A stretch of DNA of 64,000 nucleotides, taken from Variovorax sp. J22P240 (GTDB lineage Bacteria; Pseudomonadota; Gammaproteobacteria; Burkholderiales; Burkholderiaceae_C). Both the position numbers and the translations under genes were made by a program. The notes below the pieces were generated by a model. It searched no databases and had not been told where the DNA came from. It saw nothing but the letters and a program-made list of their open reading frames with translations. This document shows positions 8,585 through 18,060 of the stretch, one piece after another (positions within the stretch are counted from its first letter, which is position 1; each line of letters opens with the position of its first letter). The DNA lies in the NCBI RefSeq assembly GCF_030316855.1, contig NZ_JASZYR010000005.1, positions 248,001 to 312,000 of the forward strand. The letters run 5' to 3'.

Positions 8585-8626
8585 GGGACTCCTAATCAAA
8601 CCTAACAGACAAAGCGATGGAGTCCC
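8585..8626 (-). promoter_or_regulatory. Leader hairpin pairing the Shine-Dalgarno of the RRM gene
   Basis: On the transcript, GGGACTCC pairs perfectly with GGAGTCCC (plus-strand positions 8619-8626 and 8585-8592) across a 26-base loop. The 3' arm carries the GGAG ribosome-binding site 7 bases before the start codon. The upstream region to 8811 is AT-rich relative to the window and presumably holds the promoter, but I cannot pick out a convincing -35/-10 pair. Confidence 0.5.
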
Positions 8627-8811
8627 AGAATCACAACAAACTAAACAGGCGCTGTGGCGCGAAACTGACCGATCACCCGGATCACGCGCGGGCAGCAATG
8701 TGGCCGCGACGTCCCAGCATTTTCCTTCACTATCGAACTTTTGGGTGAAATGCTTTTTATTTTTGAACCTATTTGTATCCGGGTGAACCGTATTTGCGAC
8801 GTATTCGCGGT

Positions 8812-9027
8812 TCAGGCCCTATTTCTGAGTGGATTCAGCAGCGCCTTGAGACCGTTGTGGTCGATTTCATGCATCAGGGCGAGCAAACGGCCGATTTCTC
8901 CTGCGGGAAAACCCTCGCGCGCGAACCAGGTCAGGTAGTTTCCGGGCAGGTCGGCGATGACCCGGCCCTTGTATTTTCCAAAGGGCATCTCCAGGGACAC
9001 CAGGCGTTCGAGGTCATCGGCGTTCAT
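8812..9027 (-). CDS. DUF3820 family small protein
   Basis: 71-residue protein matching the DUF3820 pattern: MPFGKYKGRVIADLP close to the N-terminus, then LTWFAREGFPAGEIGRLLALMHEI. Members are small conserved proteins of uncertain function, sometimes labelled quorum-sensing-regulated virulence factor on structural grounds. It is transcribed divergently from the RNA helicase gene (73 bases between starts) and upstream of the RRM gene. No signal peptide or membrane segment is seen. Confidence 0.85.
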   Translation of the reverse strand: MNADDLERLVSLEMPFGKYKGRVIADLPGNYLTWFAREGFPAGEIGRLLALMHEIDHNGLKALLNPLRNRA

Positions 9028-9100
9028 GGTGGCTATGCTCCTTCATCTCTGCGACTCTCGCTTTTTTCCATTCATCGGCTCGATTCGGGCCCGCCTGTTC

Positions 9101-10327
9101 ATGCCATTCCAATCCCTGGGACTCGATCCTGCCCTGGTGCGCGCCGCCACTGACAAGGGCTACGTCGCGCCCACGGCCATCCAGCTCGAAGCCATCCCGG
9201 CGATCCTGCAAGGGCGCGACGTGCTGGGCGCCGCCCAGACCGGTTCCGGCAAGACGGCGGCATTTTCGCTGCCCCTGCTGCAGCGGCTGGCACGTGAGCC
9301 GCGCCAATCGCCGCGGCGCCTGCATGCGCTGATTCTCGTGCCCACGCGCGAGCTGGCTGCGCAGGTGGGCGAGTCGATGCGCGGCCTGGCGCAGCATCTG
9401 CCCGTGCCGGTGAAGATCGCCGTCGCGTTCGGCGGCGTCTCCATCAACCCGCAAATGATGGCGCTGCGCGGCGGTGCCGACGTGATGATCGCCACGCCCG
9501 GCCGGCTGCTGGACCTGATCGATCATCGCGCTCTGCGGCTGTCCACCGTGTCGATGCTGGTGCTGGACGAGGCCGATCGCCTCTTCGATCTCGGCTTTGC
9601 GGAAGAACTCGGGCGCATCCTGGCGTTGCTGCCGAAGCAGCGGCAGAACCTGATGTTCTCCGCCACGTTCCCGCAGGCGATCCAGTCGCTGGCGGACGGT
9701 CTGCTCAGGGACCCGGTGCGCGTCGAAGTGCAGTCCGAAGCGGCGGAGGAGCCCGCGATCCTGCAGCGCGCGATCGAGGTCGATGCCGAGCGGCGCACCC
9801 AGCTGCTGCGTCAACTGGTCAAGGACAGCGCGTGGACCCGCGTGCTGGTGTTCGTCGCCACCAAGCACGCCTCGGAGATCGTGGCCGACAAGCTGCGCAA
9901 GGCCGGCATCGAGGCCGAGCCCTTCCACGGCCTGCTCAGCCAGGGCAAGCGCACACAGGTGCTTGCGGACTTCAAGGCCTCCAGGGTGCAGGTGGTCGTC
10001 GCGACTGATCTTGCCGCGCGCGGGATCGACGTCGCTCAACTGCCCGTGGTGGTGAACTACGACCTGCCGCGTTCGGCTGTCGACTACGTGCACCGCATCG
10101 GTCGCACCGGCCGCGCGGGCGAAAGCGGACTGGCCGTGAGCTTCGTCAGCGCGGCCTCGGAAGCGCACTTCAGGCTCATCGAGAAGCGCCAGGGCCTCAA
10201 CGTGCCGCGCGAGCGGGTGGCGGGCTTCGAGCCCGTGGAAACCGCGGTGCCCGCACCGGCAGGCACTGGCGGCATCAAGGGCAAGCGCCCGAGCAAGAAG
10301 GACAAACTGCGCGCCGCGGCGCGCTGA
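9101..10327 (+). CDS. rhlE: DEAD-box ATP-dependent RNA helicase, RhlE-type
   Basis: 408-residue RNA helicase with the complete DEAD-box motif set: Q-motif region PTAIQLEAIP, motif I AQTGSGKT, Ia PTRELA, Ib TPGR, II VLDEAD, III SAT, and HRIGRTGR as motif VI. The short basic C-terminus (GKRPSKKDKLRAAAR) is typical of RhlE proteins. The start at 9101 (MPFQSLGLDP) is chosen because the helicase fold begins there; longer in-frame extensions would overlap the divergent DUF3820 gene. Family members remodel ribosomal precursors and structured mRNAs, and an RNA-chaperone gene nearby fits a cold or RNA-structure theme. Confidence 0.93.
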   Translation: MPFQSLGLDPALVRAATDKGYVAPTAIQLEAIPAILQGRDVLGAAQTGSGKTAAFSLPLLQRLAREPRQSPRRLHALILVPTRELAAQVGESMRGLAQHLPVPVKIAVAFGGVSINPQMMALRGGADVMIATPGRLLDLIDHRALRLSTVSMLVLDEADRLFDLGFAEELGRILALLPKQRQNLMFSATFPQAIQSLADGLLRDPVRVEVQSEAAEEPAILQRAIEVDAERRTQLLRQLVKDSAWTRVLVFVATKHASEIVADKLRKAGIEAEPFHGLLSQGKRTQVLADFKASRVQVVVATDLAARGIDVAQLPVVVNYDLPRSAVDYVHRIGRTGRAGESGLAVSFVSAASEAHFRLIEKRQGLNVPRERVAGFEPVETAVPAPAGTGGIKGKRPSKKDKLRAAAR

Positions 10328-10333
10328 GCGCCC

Positions 10334-11494
10334 TCATTCCCGCGGCGGCTTCTTCGCAATGCCCATGGTCTTCGCGAGGATGCCGAGCATCACCTCGTCG
10401 GCGCCACCGCCGATCGACGCCAGCCGTCCGTCGCGGTACAGGCGCGAGACGCGGTTCTCCCACGTGAAGCCCATGCCGCCCCAGAATTGGAGGCAGGTGT
10501 CGGCGACTTCGCGCGTGAGCCGGCCTGTCTTGAGCTTCGCCATGGACGCCAGTTCGGTCACGTCCTGGCCCTGCACGTGCAGGTCGCAGGCGCGGTAGGT
10601 GAGGGCGCGCAGCGCCTCGACCTCGGTCTTGAGCTCGGCGAGCTTGAACTGGACCCACTGCTGGTCTGCCAGCGTGCCGCCGAAGAGCTTGCGCTGCTGC
10701 GCCCACTCGATGGTCTCGGCAATGCATTCGTCCAGCGGCACCAGCGAACTGGCGGCGCACCACAGGCGCTCTTCCTGGAACTGCTGCATCTGGTAGACGA
10801 AGCCCTGGCCCTCCTCGCCGATGCGGAAGCGCTGTGGCACGCGCACGTTGTCGAAGTAGATGAGCCCGGTGTCGCTCGAATGCATGCCGATCTTGCGGAT
10901 CTTCTTCGCCTTCTCGATACCGGGGCTGTCCATCGGCACCATGACCAGCGACTTGTTGCGATGCACCGGACCGTCGCCAGTATTGACCAGCATGCACATC
11001 CAGTCCGCCTGCAGGCTGTTGGTGATCCACATCTTCTGGCCGGTGATGAGGTAGTCGTCGCCGTCCTTGCGCGCATGGCTCTTGAGGCCGGCGACGTCGC
11101 TGCCGGCGCCTGGCTCGCTCACGCCGATGCAGCCCACGGTCTCGCCGGCGATGGCGGGCACCAGGAATTCGCGGCGCAGCGCATCGCTGCCGAAGCGCGC
11201 GAGCGCGGGCGTGCACATGTCGGTCTGCACGCCGATCGCCATCGGCACGCCGCCGCAGCTCACATGCCCCAGCGCCTCGGCCAGCGCCATCGCGTACGAG
11301 TAGTCGAGGCCGGCGCCTCCGTAGGTCTCCGGCTTGTTGAGCCCCAGCAGTCCGAGCGCGCCGAGCTTCCTGAACACATCGTGCGCCGGGAAGCTCTCCG
11401 CGGCCTCCCATTCGTCCACATGGGGGTTGATCTCCTCGTCGATGAAGCGGCGCATCGTCTTCTGGATCTCGAGGTGTTCGTGCGTGTACTGCAT
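10334..11494 (-). CDS. Acyl-CoA dehydrogenase
   Basis: 386-residue FAD-dependent acyl-CoA dehydrogenase, catalysing alpha,beta-desaturation of an acyl-CoA. The first signature (GCIGVSEPGAGSDVAG, residues 121-136) and FAD-contacting KMWITNS (154-160) are present. The C-terminal loop reads IGGGADEVM. Aligned with short-chain enzymes, the catalytic glutamate position is Gly363. Isovaleryl-CoA and long-chain dehydrogenases have a similar loop and place the base elsewhere, so activity is still expected. The N-terminus resembles citronellyl-CoA dehydrogenase-like proteins. The gene stands alone, tail to tail with the helicase gene (6 bases between stops), so context does not reveal the substrate. 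Confidence 0.92.
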   Translation of the reverse strand: MQYTHEHLEIQKTMRRFIDEEINPHVDEWEAAESFPAHDVFRKLGALGLLGLNKPETYGGAGLDYSYAMALAEALGHVSCGGVPMAIGVQTDMCTPALARFGSDALRREFLVPAIAGETVGCIGVSEPGAGSDVAGLKSHARKDGDDYLITGQKMWITNSLQADWMCMLVNTGDGPVHRNKSLVMVPMDSPGIEKAKKIRKIGMHSSDTGLIYFDNVRVPQRFRIGEEGQGFVYQMQQFQEERLWCAASSLVPLDECIAETIEWAQQRKLFGGTLADQQWVQFKLAELKTEVEALRALTYRACDLHVQGQDVTELASMAKLKTGRLTREVADTCLQFWGGMGFTWENRVSRLYRDGRLASIGGGADEVMLGILAKTMGIAKKPPRE

Positions 11495-11571
11495 GCCTTG
11501 TCTCCGGTCGGTCCTCTGTCAGCTTCGCCGACTCTAGGCCCGGCCGCGCCCGCCGTGCTTGCGGGAAGTGG

Positions 11572-12573
11572 CTACAGGCTGCCGCGAAGGGCGCCGGTCG
11601 TCCCCGCGTCGCGCAGGCAGCCGAGCCCGTGCAGCGTCGTCGCCACGGCGGTGTCCAGCGCCGTATGCGGCTCGCTTCCGAGGACCGACAGGAGGCGCGC
11701 ATTGCGCAGGCGCACCGGCTGCTCCCAGAGATGGCGCATCTCGTGCAGCTCGCGGAACAGGGGCACGAAAGGCGACGCCAGTGTCACCAGCCACCACGGA
11801 AATCGTTGCACTGGCAGTTCGGGTTGCCCGCTCGCGCGGCGAATCGCGGCCTGCATCTGCGTGCCGTCCGCATCCCAATGCCCGGCCATGTGGAAGGTGT
11901 CGAAAGCCGCGATTGCGCTTTCGCGTTCGACGAGCTGGACGATGGTTTCCGCGACGTCCGGCAGGTAGGCCCATTGATGCCCGACGCCGCGCCGGCCCGG
12001 GTCGGTGGTCGCAGCGAGCGACTAGCCGGGTTTCGCCAGTTGCGCGAACCAGTTGTTGCCGGCGCGTGGCCCGAAGAAGTCGCCGGCTCGCACGATGAGC
12101 GTGCGCACGCCACACTCGGCGGCCTCGCGCAGGCGCTGCTCCATCTGCACGCGGATCGCGCCCTTTCGCGTTTGCGGATGCTGCGGCGAGCCTTCGACGA
12201 CGTCGGGGAACGCGTCGGGACCGTAGTTGTAGACCGTACCGGGTAGCACGATGCGCGCACCACAGACCTCCGCCGCGCGGATCGTGCTCTCCAGCATCGG
12301 AAGCACCAGCGTCTTCCAGTTGCGGTAGCCGGGCGGGTTGACGGCATGGACGATCAGCGACACGCCGCGCGCGGCGGCGATGACGCTCGCGGCATCGAGC
12401 GCATCGCCCGCGACCCATTCAGGGCGCGCCACGCCCGCCGGCCATTGCGCTGCGGCCTTCGCCGGGTCACGCGCCAGCGCCCGTACCTGCCAGCCGCGCC
12501 GCAGCAGCGCCGCCGCCGTTTCGCCGCCGATACCGCCCGTCGCGCCGAGCACCAATGCCGTACCTCGTTCCAT
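11572..12573 (-). pseudogene. NAD(P)-dependent epimerase/NmrA-like reductase, frameshifted
   Basis: The N-terminal part (start 12573, MERGTALVLGATGGIGGETAAALL) has the Rossmann dinucleotide motif GATGGIGG. It reads through NNWFAQLAKPG and then meets a TAG at 12022. The conserved continuation (GVGHQWAYLPDVAETIVQLVE and a C-terminal domain to the stop at 11572) is intact in the next frame. A single-base loss near 12025 restores the whole protein of about 330 residues. It is therefore either a recent pseudogene or a sequencing error. AGGAATGG precedes the start. It is divergent from a LysR regulator, the usual arrangement for a regulated reductase. Confidence 0.8.
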
Positions 12574-12662
12574 GAGCCATTCCTTTCGTGAAAGGCCAAT
12601 TCTTGAGGCGGGCTGGTGCAAACAAAATTGGCAAAGGATTGCCGTCAGCTAGTATGAAATGT

Positions 12663-13571
12663 ATGAGCATCAATCCACTGGACTGGGAAAGCCAGCGCGC
12701 CTTTCTCGCCGTCCTCCGCGAGGGCAGCCTGTCGGCGGCGGCCCGCTCGCTCGACATCGCCCAGCCGACGGTGCGCCGCCGCCTGGAGGCGCTGGAGCGC
12801 TCGATCGGTGTGGCGCTCTTCACCCGATCGCCCAGCGGCCTGACGCCGACGGACGCGGCGCGAGAGCTTGGCACCCATGCCGAAACCATGGCCGCCGCGG
12901 CCGAGGCCTTTGCGCGCGCTGCGTCGGCGGACATCCATGCGGTGTCAGGAACGGTTCGCATCACCGCCAGCGACGTGATGGGCGCGGAGGTGCTGCCTGC
13001 GGTGCTGGCCGACCTGCACGATGCCCAGCCGGGCCTCGTGTTCGAGCTGAGCCTGACCAACCGCAACGAGGACTTGCTGCGACACGAAGCCGACATCGCG
13101 GTGCGCATGGTGCGGCCGACGCAGGCCTCGATCGTCGCGACGCGTGTAGGCGTGGTGGAACTGGGCTTCTTCGCCAAGGCGGCGTATCTGAAGAAGCACG
13201 GCACGCCGGCGAGGCTGGACGACCTCGACCGCTTCGCCCTGATCGGACCCGATCGCGAAACCGCCGACCTGCGCGCACTGCGGGCCCTCGGCCTGGACCT
13301 GAAGCGCGCGATGTTCAGCTGCCGCACCGACAACCAGCTCGCGCAACTGGGCGCGATCCGCGCCGGGCTCGGAATCGGCATTTGCCAAAAGGCGCTCGCC
13401 CGGCGTGATCCATCCCTGGTGCCTGTGCTGGCGAAGGAGTTCTGCTACGAGCTGGAAACCTGGGTCACCATGCACGAGGACCTTCGGCGGATGCGACGAG
13501 TGCGCGCGACCTTCGCGCATCTGGTCACCGCACTGACGGCTTACTGCAACGCCGGCAGCGCCCCGGGTTGA
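12663..13571 (+). CDS. LysR-family transcriptional regulator
   Basis: 302-residue LTTR. The N-terminal winged helix is clear (SLSAAARSLDIAQPTVRRRLEALERSIG), followed by a periplasmic-binding-like effector domain. The start at 12663 (MSINPLDWE) is preferred; 12654 is an in-frame alternative. It is transcribed divergently from the frameshifted epimerase-like gene, with about 90 bases between them, and LTTRs commonly regulate such a neighbour. The intergenic TGCAAACAAAATTGGCA (12617-12633) has TGC/GCA ends and could be an LTTR box, though this is weak. No coinducer can be inferred. Confidence 0.9.
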   Translation: MSINPLDWESQRAFLAVLREGSLSAAARSLDIAQPTVRRRLEALERSIGVALFTRSPSGLTPTDAARELGTHAETMAAAAEAFARAASADIHAVSGTVRITASDVMGAEVLPAVLADLHDAQPGLVFELSLTNRNEDLLRHEADIAVRMVRPTQASIVATRVGVVELGFFAKAAYLKKHGTPARLDDLDRFALIGPDRETADLRALRALGLDLKRAMFSCRTDNQLAQLGAIRAGLGIGICQKALARRDPSLVPVLAKEFCYELETWVTMHEDLRRMRRVRATFAHLVTALTAYCNAGSAPG

Positions 13572-13588
13572 CCCGTGGCCGCCGGGCC

Positions 13589-15226
13589 TCAGCGCTGCGG
13601 CCGGATGCGGTACAGCGCGTTGTTGCGGTCCGCCGTCATGTAGATCGTGCCGTCCTTGCCGACCGCCACGCCCGTCGGCATGTAGGGCGGCGGCATGCCC
13701 GGCCCGCCTTCGAGGCCGATCGGCAGGTTCTCCGCGACGGTGCGCCGCGTGCCGTTCGCAATGTCGATCTCGACCAGCCGCCGCGCCGCGCTTTCCGCGA
13801 CGATGAAAGTGCCCCATGGCGTCTGCGCCACGCCCTCGGGCATCGCCAGTCCTTCGGCGACGGCACGCAGCGGCGCGCTCGCGTCGAGCGGAATGCGCGT
13901 CAGCTTGCCTGCGGCCTCGGTCACGTAGAGCGCGCCGTCCCTGCCCATGATCATCTGCACCGGCCCGGCCAGGCCGCTCGCGATCACTTCCTTGGTCTCG
14001 AACTTCGGGCCGCTGGCGCGGCTCACGCTGCCGGTCGCGAGTTCGGCATAGATCACGCTGCCGTCGGGCATCGGAATGGCATCGACTGGCGCCTTCAGTC
14101 CGTGCAGCACGCCGGTGGTCTTGAGCGTCTTCCGGTCCACCAGCTGGACCGTGCCCGTGAACCATGACGTCAGCGCGAAGTGCGTAGGCGAGAGGCCGAC
14201 CGCGGACGGGTAGTCGAGGTCAGGATCGCGCTGCATGCGGAAGATGTCGCGCACCGCGCCGCTCGTGGCGTCGACCTGGCGGAAGCCGAAGATGTCGGCC
14301 ACCCAGAGGTCGTCGCCGTCGATCTTGAGGCCGGCCGGCACGGCCAGCTTGCCGCCGGTGAGCAGGCGTAGGTCGCCGGTTGCGGGATTGAAGGCTTCGA
14401 CCGAGTTGTCGGCCATGTTCGACACGTAGATCGTGCCCTCGGGCGCGATGGCGAGATTGTCGAGCGATGGCTTGAGCTGCTTCGCGACGGTCTTGCGGCC
14501 TGTCGCGAGGTCGACGCGGATCAATTCGCCGCTGCGGGTATCAACCACCCACAGGTTGCCCTTGCCGTCGAGATTGGCCGCGGCGGGGATCTTGAAGCCG
14601 TCGGCGATCACCGTCATGGCGCCGTTGGCCGGATCGATCTTCACGACCTGGCCCTTGAACCACAGCGGGCCGTAGAGCATGCCGTCGGGCCCGACCTCGA
14701 AGCCGTTGAAGCCGCCCATGTCCTTCTTGATCAGGCGCGGCGGCTTCTGGCCCGCGACGTCGATCTCCCACAGCGCGTCGCCCAGGAACACCTGCGAGGC
14801 ATAGAGCTTGCCGTTGCGCCGGTCGAAGTCGAGCGAGTTGAGGCCGGGCAGGTCCTTGGCGAGCACGCGCATCGGCGCGCTGTCGCTCTCGCGCATGCGC
14901 AGCATGCCCATGAGGTAGTTGGTCCACGCCAGCTCGCCCTTGGGGCCGATCGCGATGTCGTCGGCCTGGCCTTCGACGCTCTTGATCAGCACGCGTGCGG
15001 CGCCGGTCTGTCGGTCGACTTCCCACAAGCTGTTGCCGACCACGGAGCCCGCGAGAAGCCGGCCCTGCCGGTCGACCGCGAGGCCGTGCACGCCCGAGAA
15101 GGAGGAGGGTGCCACGATCGCCTCAGGCGCTGTCCATGCGCTGGGCCGTGTGGGCGGCGCCGTGGTGGTGCAGGCGCCGAGAAGGAACGCCGACGCCAGC
15201 AAGGCGCCGCCGAAGATCCGATTCAT
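13589..15226 (-). CDS. SMP-30/NHL-type beta-propeller lipoprotein
   Basis: 545-residue predicted lipoprotein. A signal peptide ending in LLGAC (lipobox, Cys19) is followed by a long series of propeller repeats of the type GLAVDRQGRLLAGS, GNLWVVDTRSGELIRVD and GTIYVSNMADNSVEAF, resembling the SMP-30/gluconolactonase and virginiamycin-B-lyase families. About ten or more repeats suggest two propellers. No catalytic metal-site set can be assigned with confidence. It is the last gene of a minus-strand string lysR-nodI-nodJ-lipoprotein, 34 bases after nodJ. A binding or sensing role on the outer side of the membrane associated with the exporter is a guess. Confidence 0.85.
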   Translation of the reverse strand: MNRIFGGALLASAFLLGACTTTAPPTRPSAWTAPEAIVAPSSFSGVHGLAVDRQGRLLAGSVVGNSLWEVDRQTGAARVLIKSVEGQADDIAIGPKGELAWTNYLMGMLRMRESDSAPMRVLAKDLPGLNSLDFDRRNGKLYASQVFLGDALWEIDVAGQKPPRLIKKDMGGFNGFEVGPDGMLYGPLWFKGQVVKIDPANGAMTVIADGFKIPAAANLDGKGNLWVVDTRSGELIRVDLATGRKTVAKQLKPSLDNLAIAPEGTIYVSNMADNSVEAFNPATGDLRLLTGGKLAVPAGLKIDGDDLWVADIFGFRQVDATSGAVRDIFRMQRDPDLDYPSAVGLSPTHFALTSWFTGTVQLVDRKTLKTTGVLHGLKAPVDAIPMPDGSVIYAELATGSVSRASGPKFETKEVIASGLAGPVQMIMGRDGALYVTEAAGKLTRIPLDASAPLRAVAEGLAMPEGVAQTPWGTFIVAESAARRLVEIDIANGTRRTVAENLPIGLEGGPGMPPPYMPTGVAVGKDGTIYMTADRNNALYRIRPQR

Positions 15227-15260
15227 GTTGTCTCCTCGATGTGAAAGTCCCCCGTCGCGG

Positions 15261-16100
15261 TCAGGCCCGGAAGCGCCTTCGCGTCAGTCCCAATGCCATC
15301 CAGAACGCGACGACCGTGTAGACCACCAGCACCAGCGCATGCCGCCACCAGTCGAGTGGCCATTGGTCCATGAAGAGCGGCCGCACCAGCGCCACCGCGT
15401 TGGTCAGCGGCAGCCAAGCAGCAACGGTGCGCACCACGCCGGGCAACTGTTCCAGCGGAAAGAACACGCCCGACAGGAACATCATCGGCGTCATGAACAG
15501 CGTGAAGTAGTAGGTGAAGAAGTCGTAGCCCTTCGCCAGTGCGTTGAAGATCAACGCAATGCACGAGAAGGTGATGCCCACACCCACCAGCACGAACCAG
15601 GCGATGAAGAGCTTCGGGGTGTGGCTGATGCCCAGCCCGAGCATCACGAACAGGATCGCGGTGGTCGTGAAGATTGCCTTGAAGCCGGCCCAGAGCATCT
15701 CGGCCAACACCACGTCGTCGAGCCCGACCGGCGCGTTCATGATGCCGTCCCACGTCTTCTGTACGTGCATGCGCGAGAAGGCCGAATACAGCGCCTCGAA
15801 CGAGGCCGCATTCATCGCGCTCATGCAGACCGAGCCGCTGGCGAGAAAGAGGATGTAGGGAATGTGGGTGCCATTGACCTGCACCTCGCCCACCAGCGCG
15901 CCCATGCCGTAGCCGAAGGCCACCAGCCAGATCAGGGGCTCCGCAATGTTGCCGATGAGGCTGGGGATGGCGAGTTTGCGCCACACCAGCAGGTTGCGCA
16001 GGAACACCGGCCACCAGCGCATCGAGAGTTCGGGTGGGCGCCAGACGGAGCGCGTCGGTGGAAGAGCGGACGAAGAAGCCAGGCTCGACATGCGAATCAA
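15261..16100 (-). CDS. nodJ: ABC-2 type transporter permease, NodJ-like
   Basis: 279-residue membrane permease of the ABC-2 exporter family with about six hydrophobic segments, NodJ-like throughout ([54 protein letters not shown]). It would form the channel for the adjacent NodI-type ATPase. The start at 16100 overlaps the ATPase stop by 4 bases (ATGA). NodIJ systems export lipochitooligosaccharides in rhizobia, but the same family occurs widely in Burkholderiales without nodulation genes. None are present here, so the cargo is unknown. Confidence 0.87.
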   Translation of the reverse strand: MIRMSSLASSSALPPTRSVWRPPELSMRWWPVFLRNLLVWRKLAIPSLIGNIAEPLIWLVAFGYGMGALVGEVQVNGTHIPYILFLASGSVCMSAMNAASFEALYSAFSRMHVQKTWDGIMNAPVGLDDVVLAEMLWAGFKAIFTTTAILFVMLGLGISHTPKLFIAWFVLVGVGITFSCIALIFNALAKGYDFFTYYFTLFMTPMMFLSGVFFPLEQLPGVVRTVAAWLPLTNAVALVRPLFMDQWPLDWWRHALVLVVYTVVAFWMALGLTRRRFRA

Positions 16101-17041
16101 CCGTCCTCTCGGATTTGCCGGCCCGTCAGCTTGAGGAACAGATCCTCCAGGTTCGCCGGCCGATGGAAGGTGCGCAAGCCGCTGCGGTCGCCCAGCGCCG
16201 TCATCAGGCCGCGCGCGTCCTGTGTGTAGAAGAACACCGTCTCGCCGCTGACCTCGACGCGGGCTGCGTAGTCCTTCAGCGGCGACTGCGCGAGTTCGAG
16301 CGCACCGTTGCCATACAGCTCGACCACATCAGGCTCCAGGTGCTCGGCGATCAGGTCGCGCGGCCGTCCTTCGGCGATCTTGCGGCCGTGGTCGAGCACC
16401 AGCAGGCGCGAACACAGGCGCTCGGCTTCGTCCATGAAGTGGGTGGTCAGCAGGATCGATTTGCCTTGCTGCAACAACACCTGGAGCCGCTCCCACATGA
16501 GATGCCTCGCCTGCGGGTCGAGGCCGGTGGTGGGCTCGTCGAGCATCAGCAGCTTCGGGTCGTTGACGAGCGCGCGTGCGAGCGACAAGCGCCGCCGCAT
16601 GCCGCCCGAAAGCTCTCCGGGCTTGGCGTCGGCCTTGTGCGAGAGCGCGGCAAATTCCAGCAGTTGGGGAATGCGCGGCGCGATCTCGGCGCGGCGCATG
16701 CCGAAGTAGCGGGCGTAGACCATCAGGTTCTCCGCGCAGCTGAAGTCAGGGTCGAGCGTGTCGAACTGGCTCACCACGCCGAGCTGTGCCTTGATGGCGC
16801 GTGCATCTTCCGGCATCGAGAGGCCGCCCAGCGCCTCGATCGTGCCGCCGTCGGGCGTGGTCAGCCCGAGGCACATGCGGATGGTGGTCGTCTTGCCGGC
16901 GCCGTTGGGCCCGATCACGCCCAGGCATTCGCCGGGCGCGATCTCGAAGGACAAGTCGTCCACCACGGTGGTCGTGCCGTAGCGCTTGTGCAGGTGGCTG
17001 GCGTGGAAGAGGGGAGTCGGCACCGCGGCATTGTGGCGCAT
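16097..17041 (-). CDS. nodI: ABC exporter ATP-binding protein, NodI-like
   Basis: 314-residue ATPase of the DrrA/NodI group. Walker A is GPNGAGKTT, the signature is LSGGMRRRL, Walker B is [12 protein letters not shown] and the switch histidine is in [13 protein letters not shown]. The C-terminal extension typical of NodI is present ([15 protein letters not shown]). It is coupled to the NodJ-like permease by a 4-base overlap and follows the LysR gene by only 16 bases, so all four minus-strand genes may share a transcript. The start at 17041 is the furthest upstream; a GTG at residue 7 ([16 protein letters not shown]) is a reasonable alternative. Confidence 0.9.
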   Translation of the reverse strand: MRHNAAVPTPLFHASHLHKRYGTTTVVDDLSFEIAPGECLGVIGPNGAGKTTTIRMCLGLTTPDGGTIEALGGLSMPEDARAIKAQLGVVSQFDTLDPDFSCAENLMVYARYFGMRRAEIAPRIPQLLEFAALSHKADAKPGELSGGMRRRLSLARALVNDPKLLMLDEPTTGLDPQARHLMWERLQVLLQQGKSILLTTHFMDEAERLCSRLLVLDHGRKIAEGRPRDLIAEHLEPDVVELYGNGALELAQSPLKDYAARVEVSGETVFFYTQDARGLMTALGDRSGLRTFHRPANLEDLFLKLTGRQIREDG

Positions 17042-17057
17042 GGGCTGGGTTTCAATG

Positions 17058-17948
17058 TCAGAGGGTGAGGCCTGCGAATTCAGTCTTCATCCAGTCGATG
17101 AAGGCGCGCGTGCGCGCTGGCAGCAGCCGGGCGTGCGGATAGATCACGCTCACGGGTCGTGGCGGAAGCTCGAACTCGTCCAGCACGATCGTCAACCGGC
17201 CCTGCTTCACCAAGGGCAGCACCTGGTAGGAGAAGAACATGCCGAAGCCGATGCCCGCTGCACAGGCCTCGACGGCCGGCGCGATGTGATTGAACTCCAG
17301 GTTGCCTCGCGCCGCGATGGCCACCGTCCGCCCATGGTCGCGAAAGGTCCAGTGCACCGTGCTGCTTGGGTGGATGCGCACGCAATTGGCGTCGAGCAAC
17401 TCGCGTGGATGCCGGGGCGTGCCGTGCTGTTGCAGATAGGCCGGGCTCGCGACCACCACGCGCCGGATGCTTCCGAGCTGCTGGGCGACCAGCGACGAAT
17501 CCTCCAGCGCGCTGATGCGGATACCGACATCGATGCCTTCCTCCAGCAGGTTCACGCTGCGGTCGTGCAGCAGCACGCTGCAGCGCATCTTGTCGTAGCG
17601 CTGCAGAAAGCGAACGATCGCAGGCGACACGTACATGTGGCCGAAGAGCACGGGCGCCGTAACGGTGAGCTGCCCGGCGGGTTCGGCTGCGTCGACGGTA
17701 AGCGCACGGTCCGCCGCGTCGGCGGCGGCCAGGACCTCGCGCGCGCTTTGCAGGTAGCTGCGGCCTTCCTCGGTGAGGGAGATGCGCCGGGTGGTGCGGT
17801 GGAACAGCCGCACGCCCAGATGGGCTTCGAGCGCGGCAAGCGAACGCACCACCGCCGGAAGCGAGGTGTTGAGCGCGTCGGCCGCTTTCGTGAGGTTGCC
17901 TTGGTCGGCGATCTGCACGAAGGTCTGCATAGCTTTGAGACGGTCCAT
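17058..17948 (-). CDS. LysR-family transcriptional regulator
   Basis: 296-residue LTTR starting at 17948 ([20 protein letters not shown]), which gives the standard length. The helix-turn-helix [28 protein letters not shown] is intact and the effector domain follows. It is divergent from the GST/flavoprotein pair (113 bases between starts), and also lies 16 bases upstream of the NodI-like gene on the same strand. It could therefore control either the GST operon, its own downstream exporter genes, or both. Confidence 0.9.
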   Translation of the reverse strand: MDRLKAMQTFVQIADQGNLTKAADALNTSLPAVVRSLAALEAHLGVRLFHRTTRRISLTEEGRSYLQSAREVLAAADAADRALTVDAAEPAGQLTVTAPVLFGHMYVSPAIVRFLQRYDKMRCSVLLHDRSVNLLEEGIDVGIRISALEDSSLVAQQLGSIRRVVVASPAYLQQHGTPRHPRELLDANCVRIHPSSTVHWTFRDHGRTVAIAARGNLEFNHIAPAVEACAAGIGFGMFFSYQVLPLVKQGRLTIVLDEFELPPRPVSVIYPHARLLPARTRAFIDWMKTEFAGLTL

Positions 17949-18060
17949 CGCGCGATTAAACCGGAAAACGCAACAGTCAACTCCGTCTGTAGCCATTACT
18001 TCGGAAGAGAGAAGAAAACAGAATCGAACCGTCAACCTCACAGCAACAGGAGAACCCGAC

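Noticed and set aside
8084-8605. Plus-strand alanine-rich open frame
   Set aside because: It is antisense to the Gly-rich tail of the RRM protein (GGN codons read as NCC/GCC), so the composition is an artefact.
15261-17041. NodIJ as evidence for nodulation or Nod-factor export
   Set aside because: No nodABC or other nodulation genes are present, and this ABC-2 family is widespread in non-nodulating Burkholderiales.
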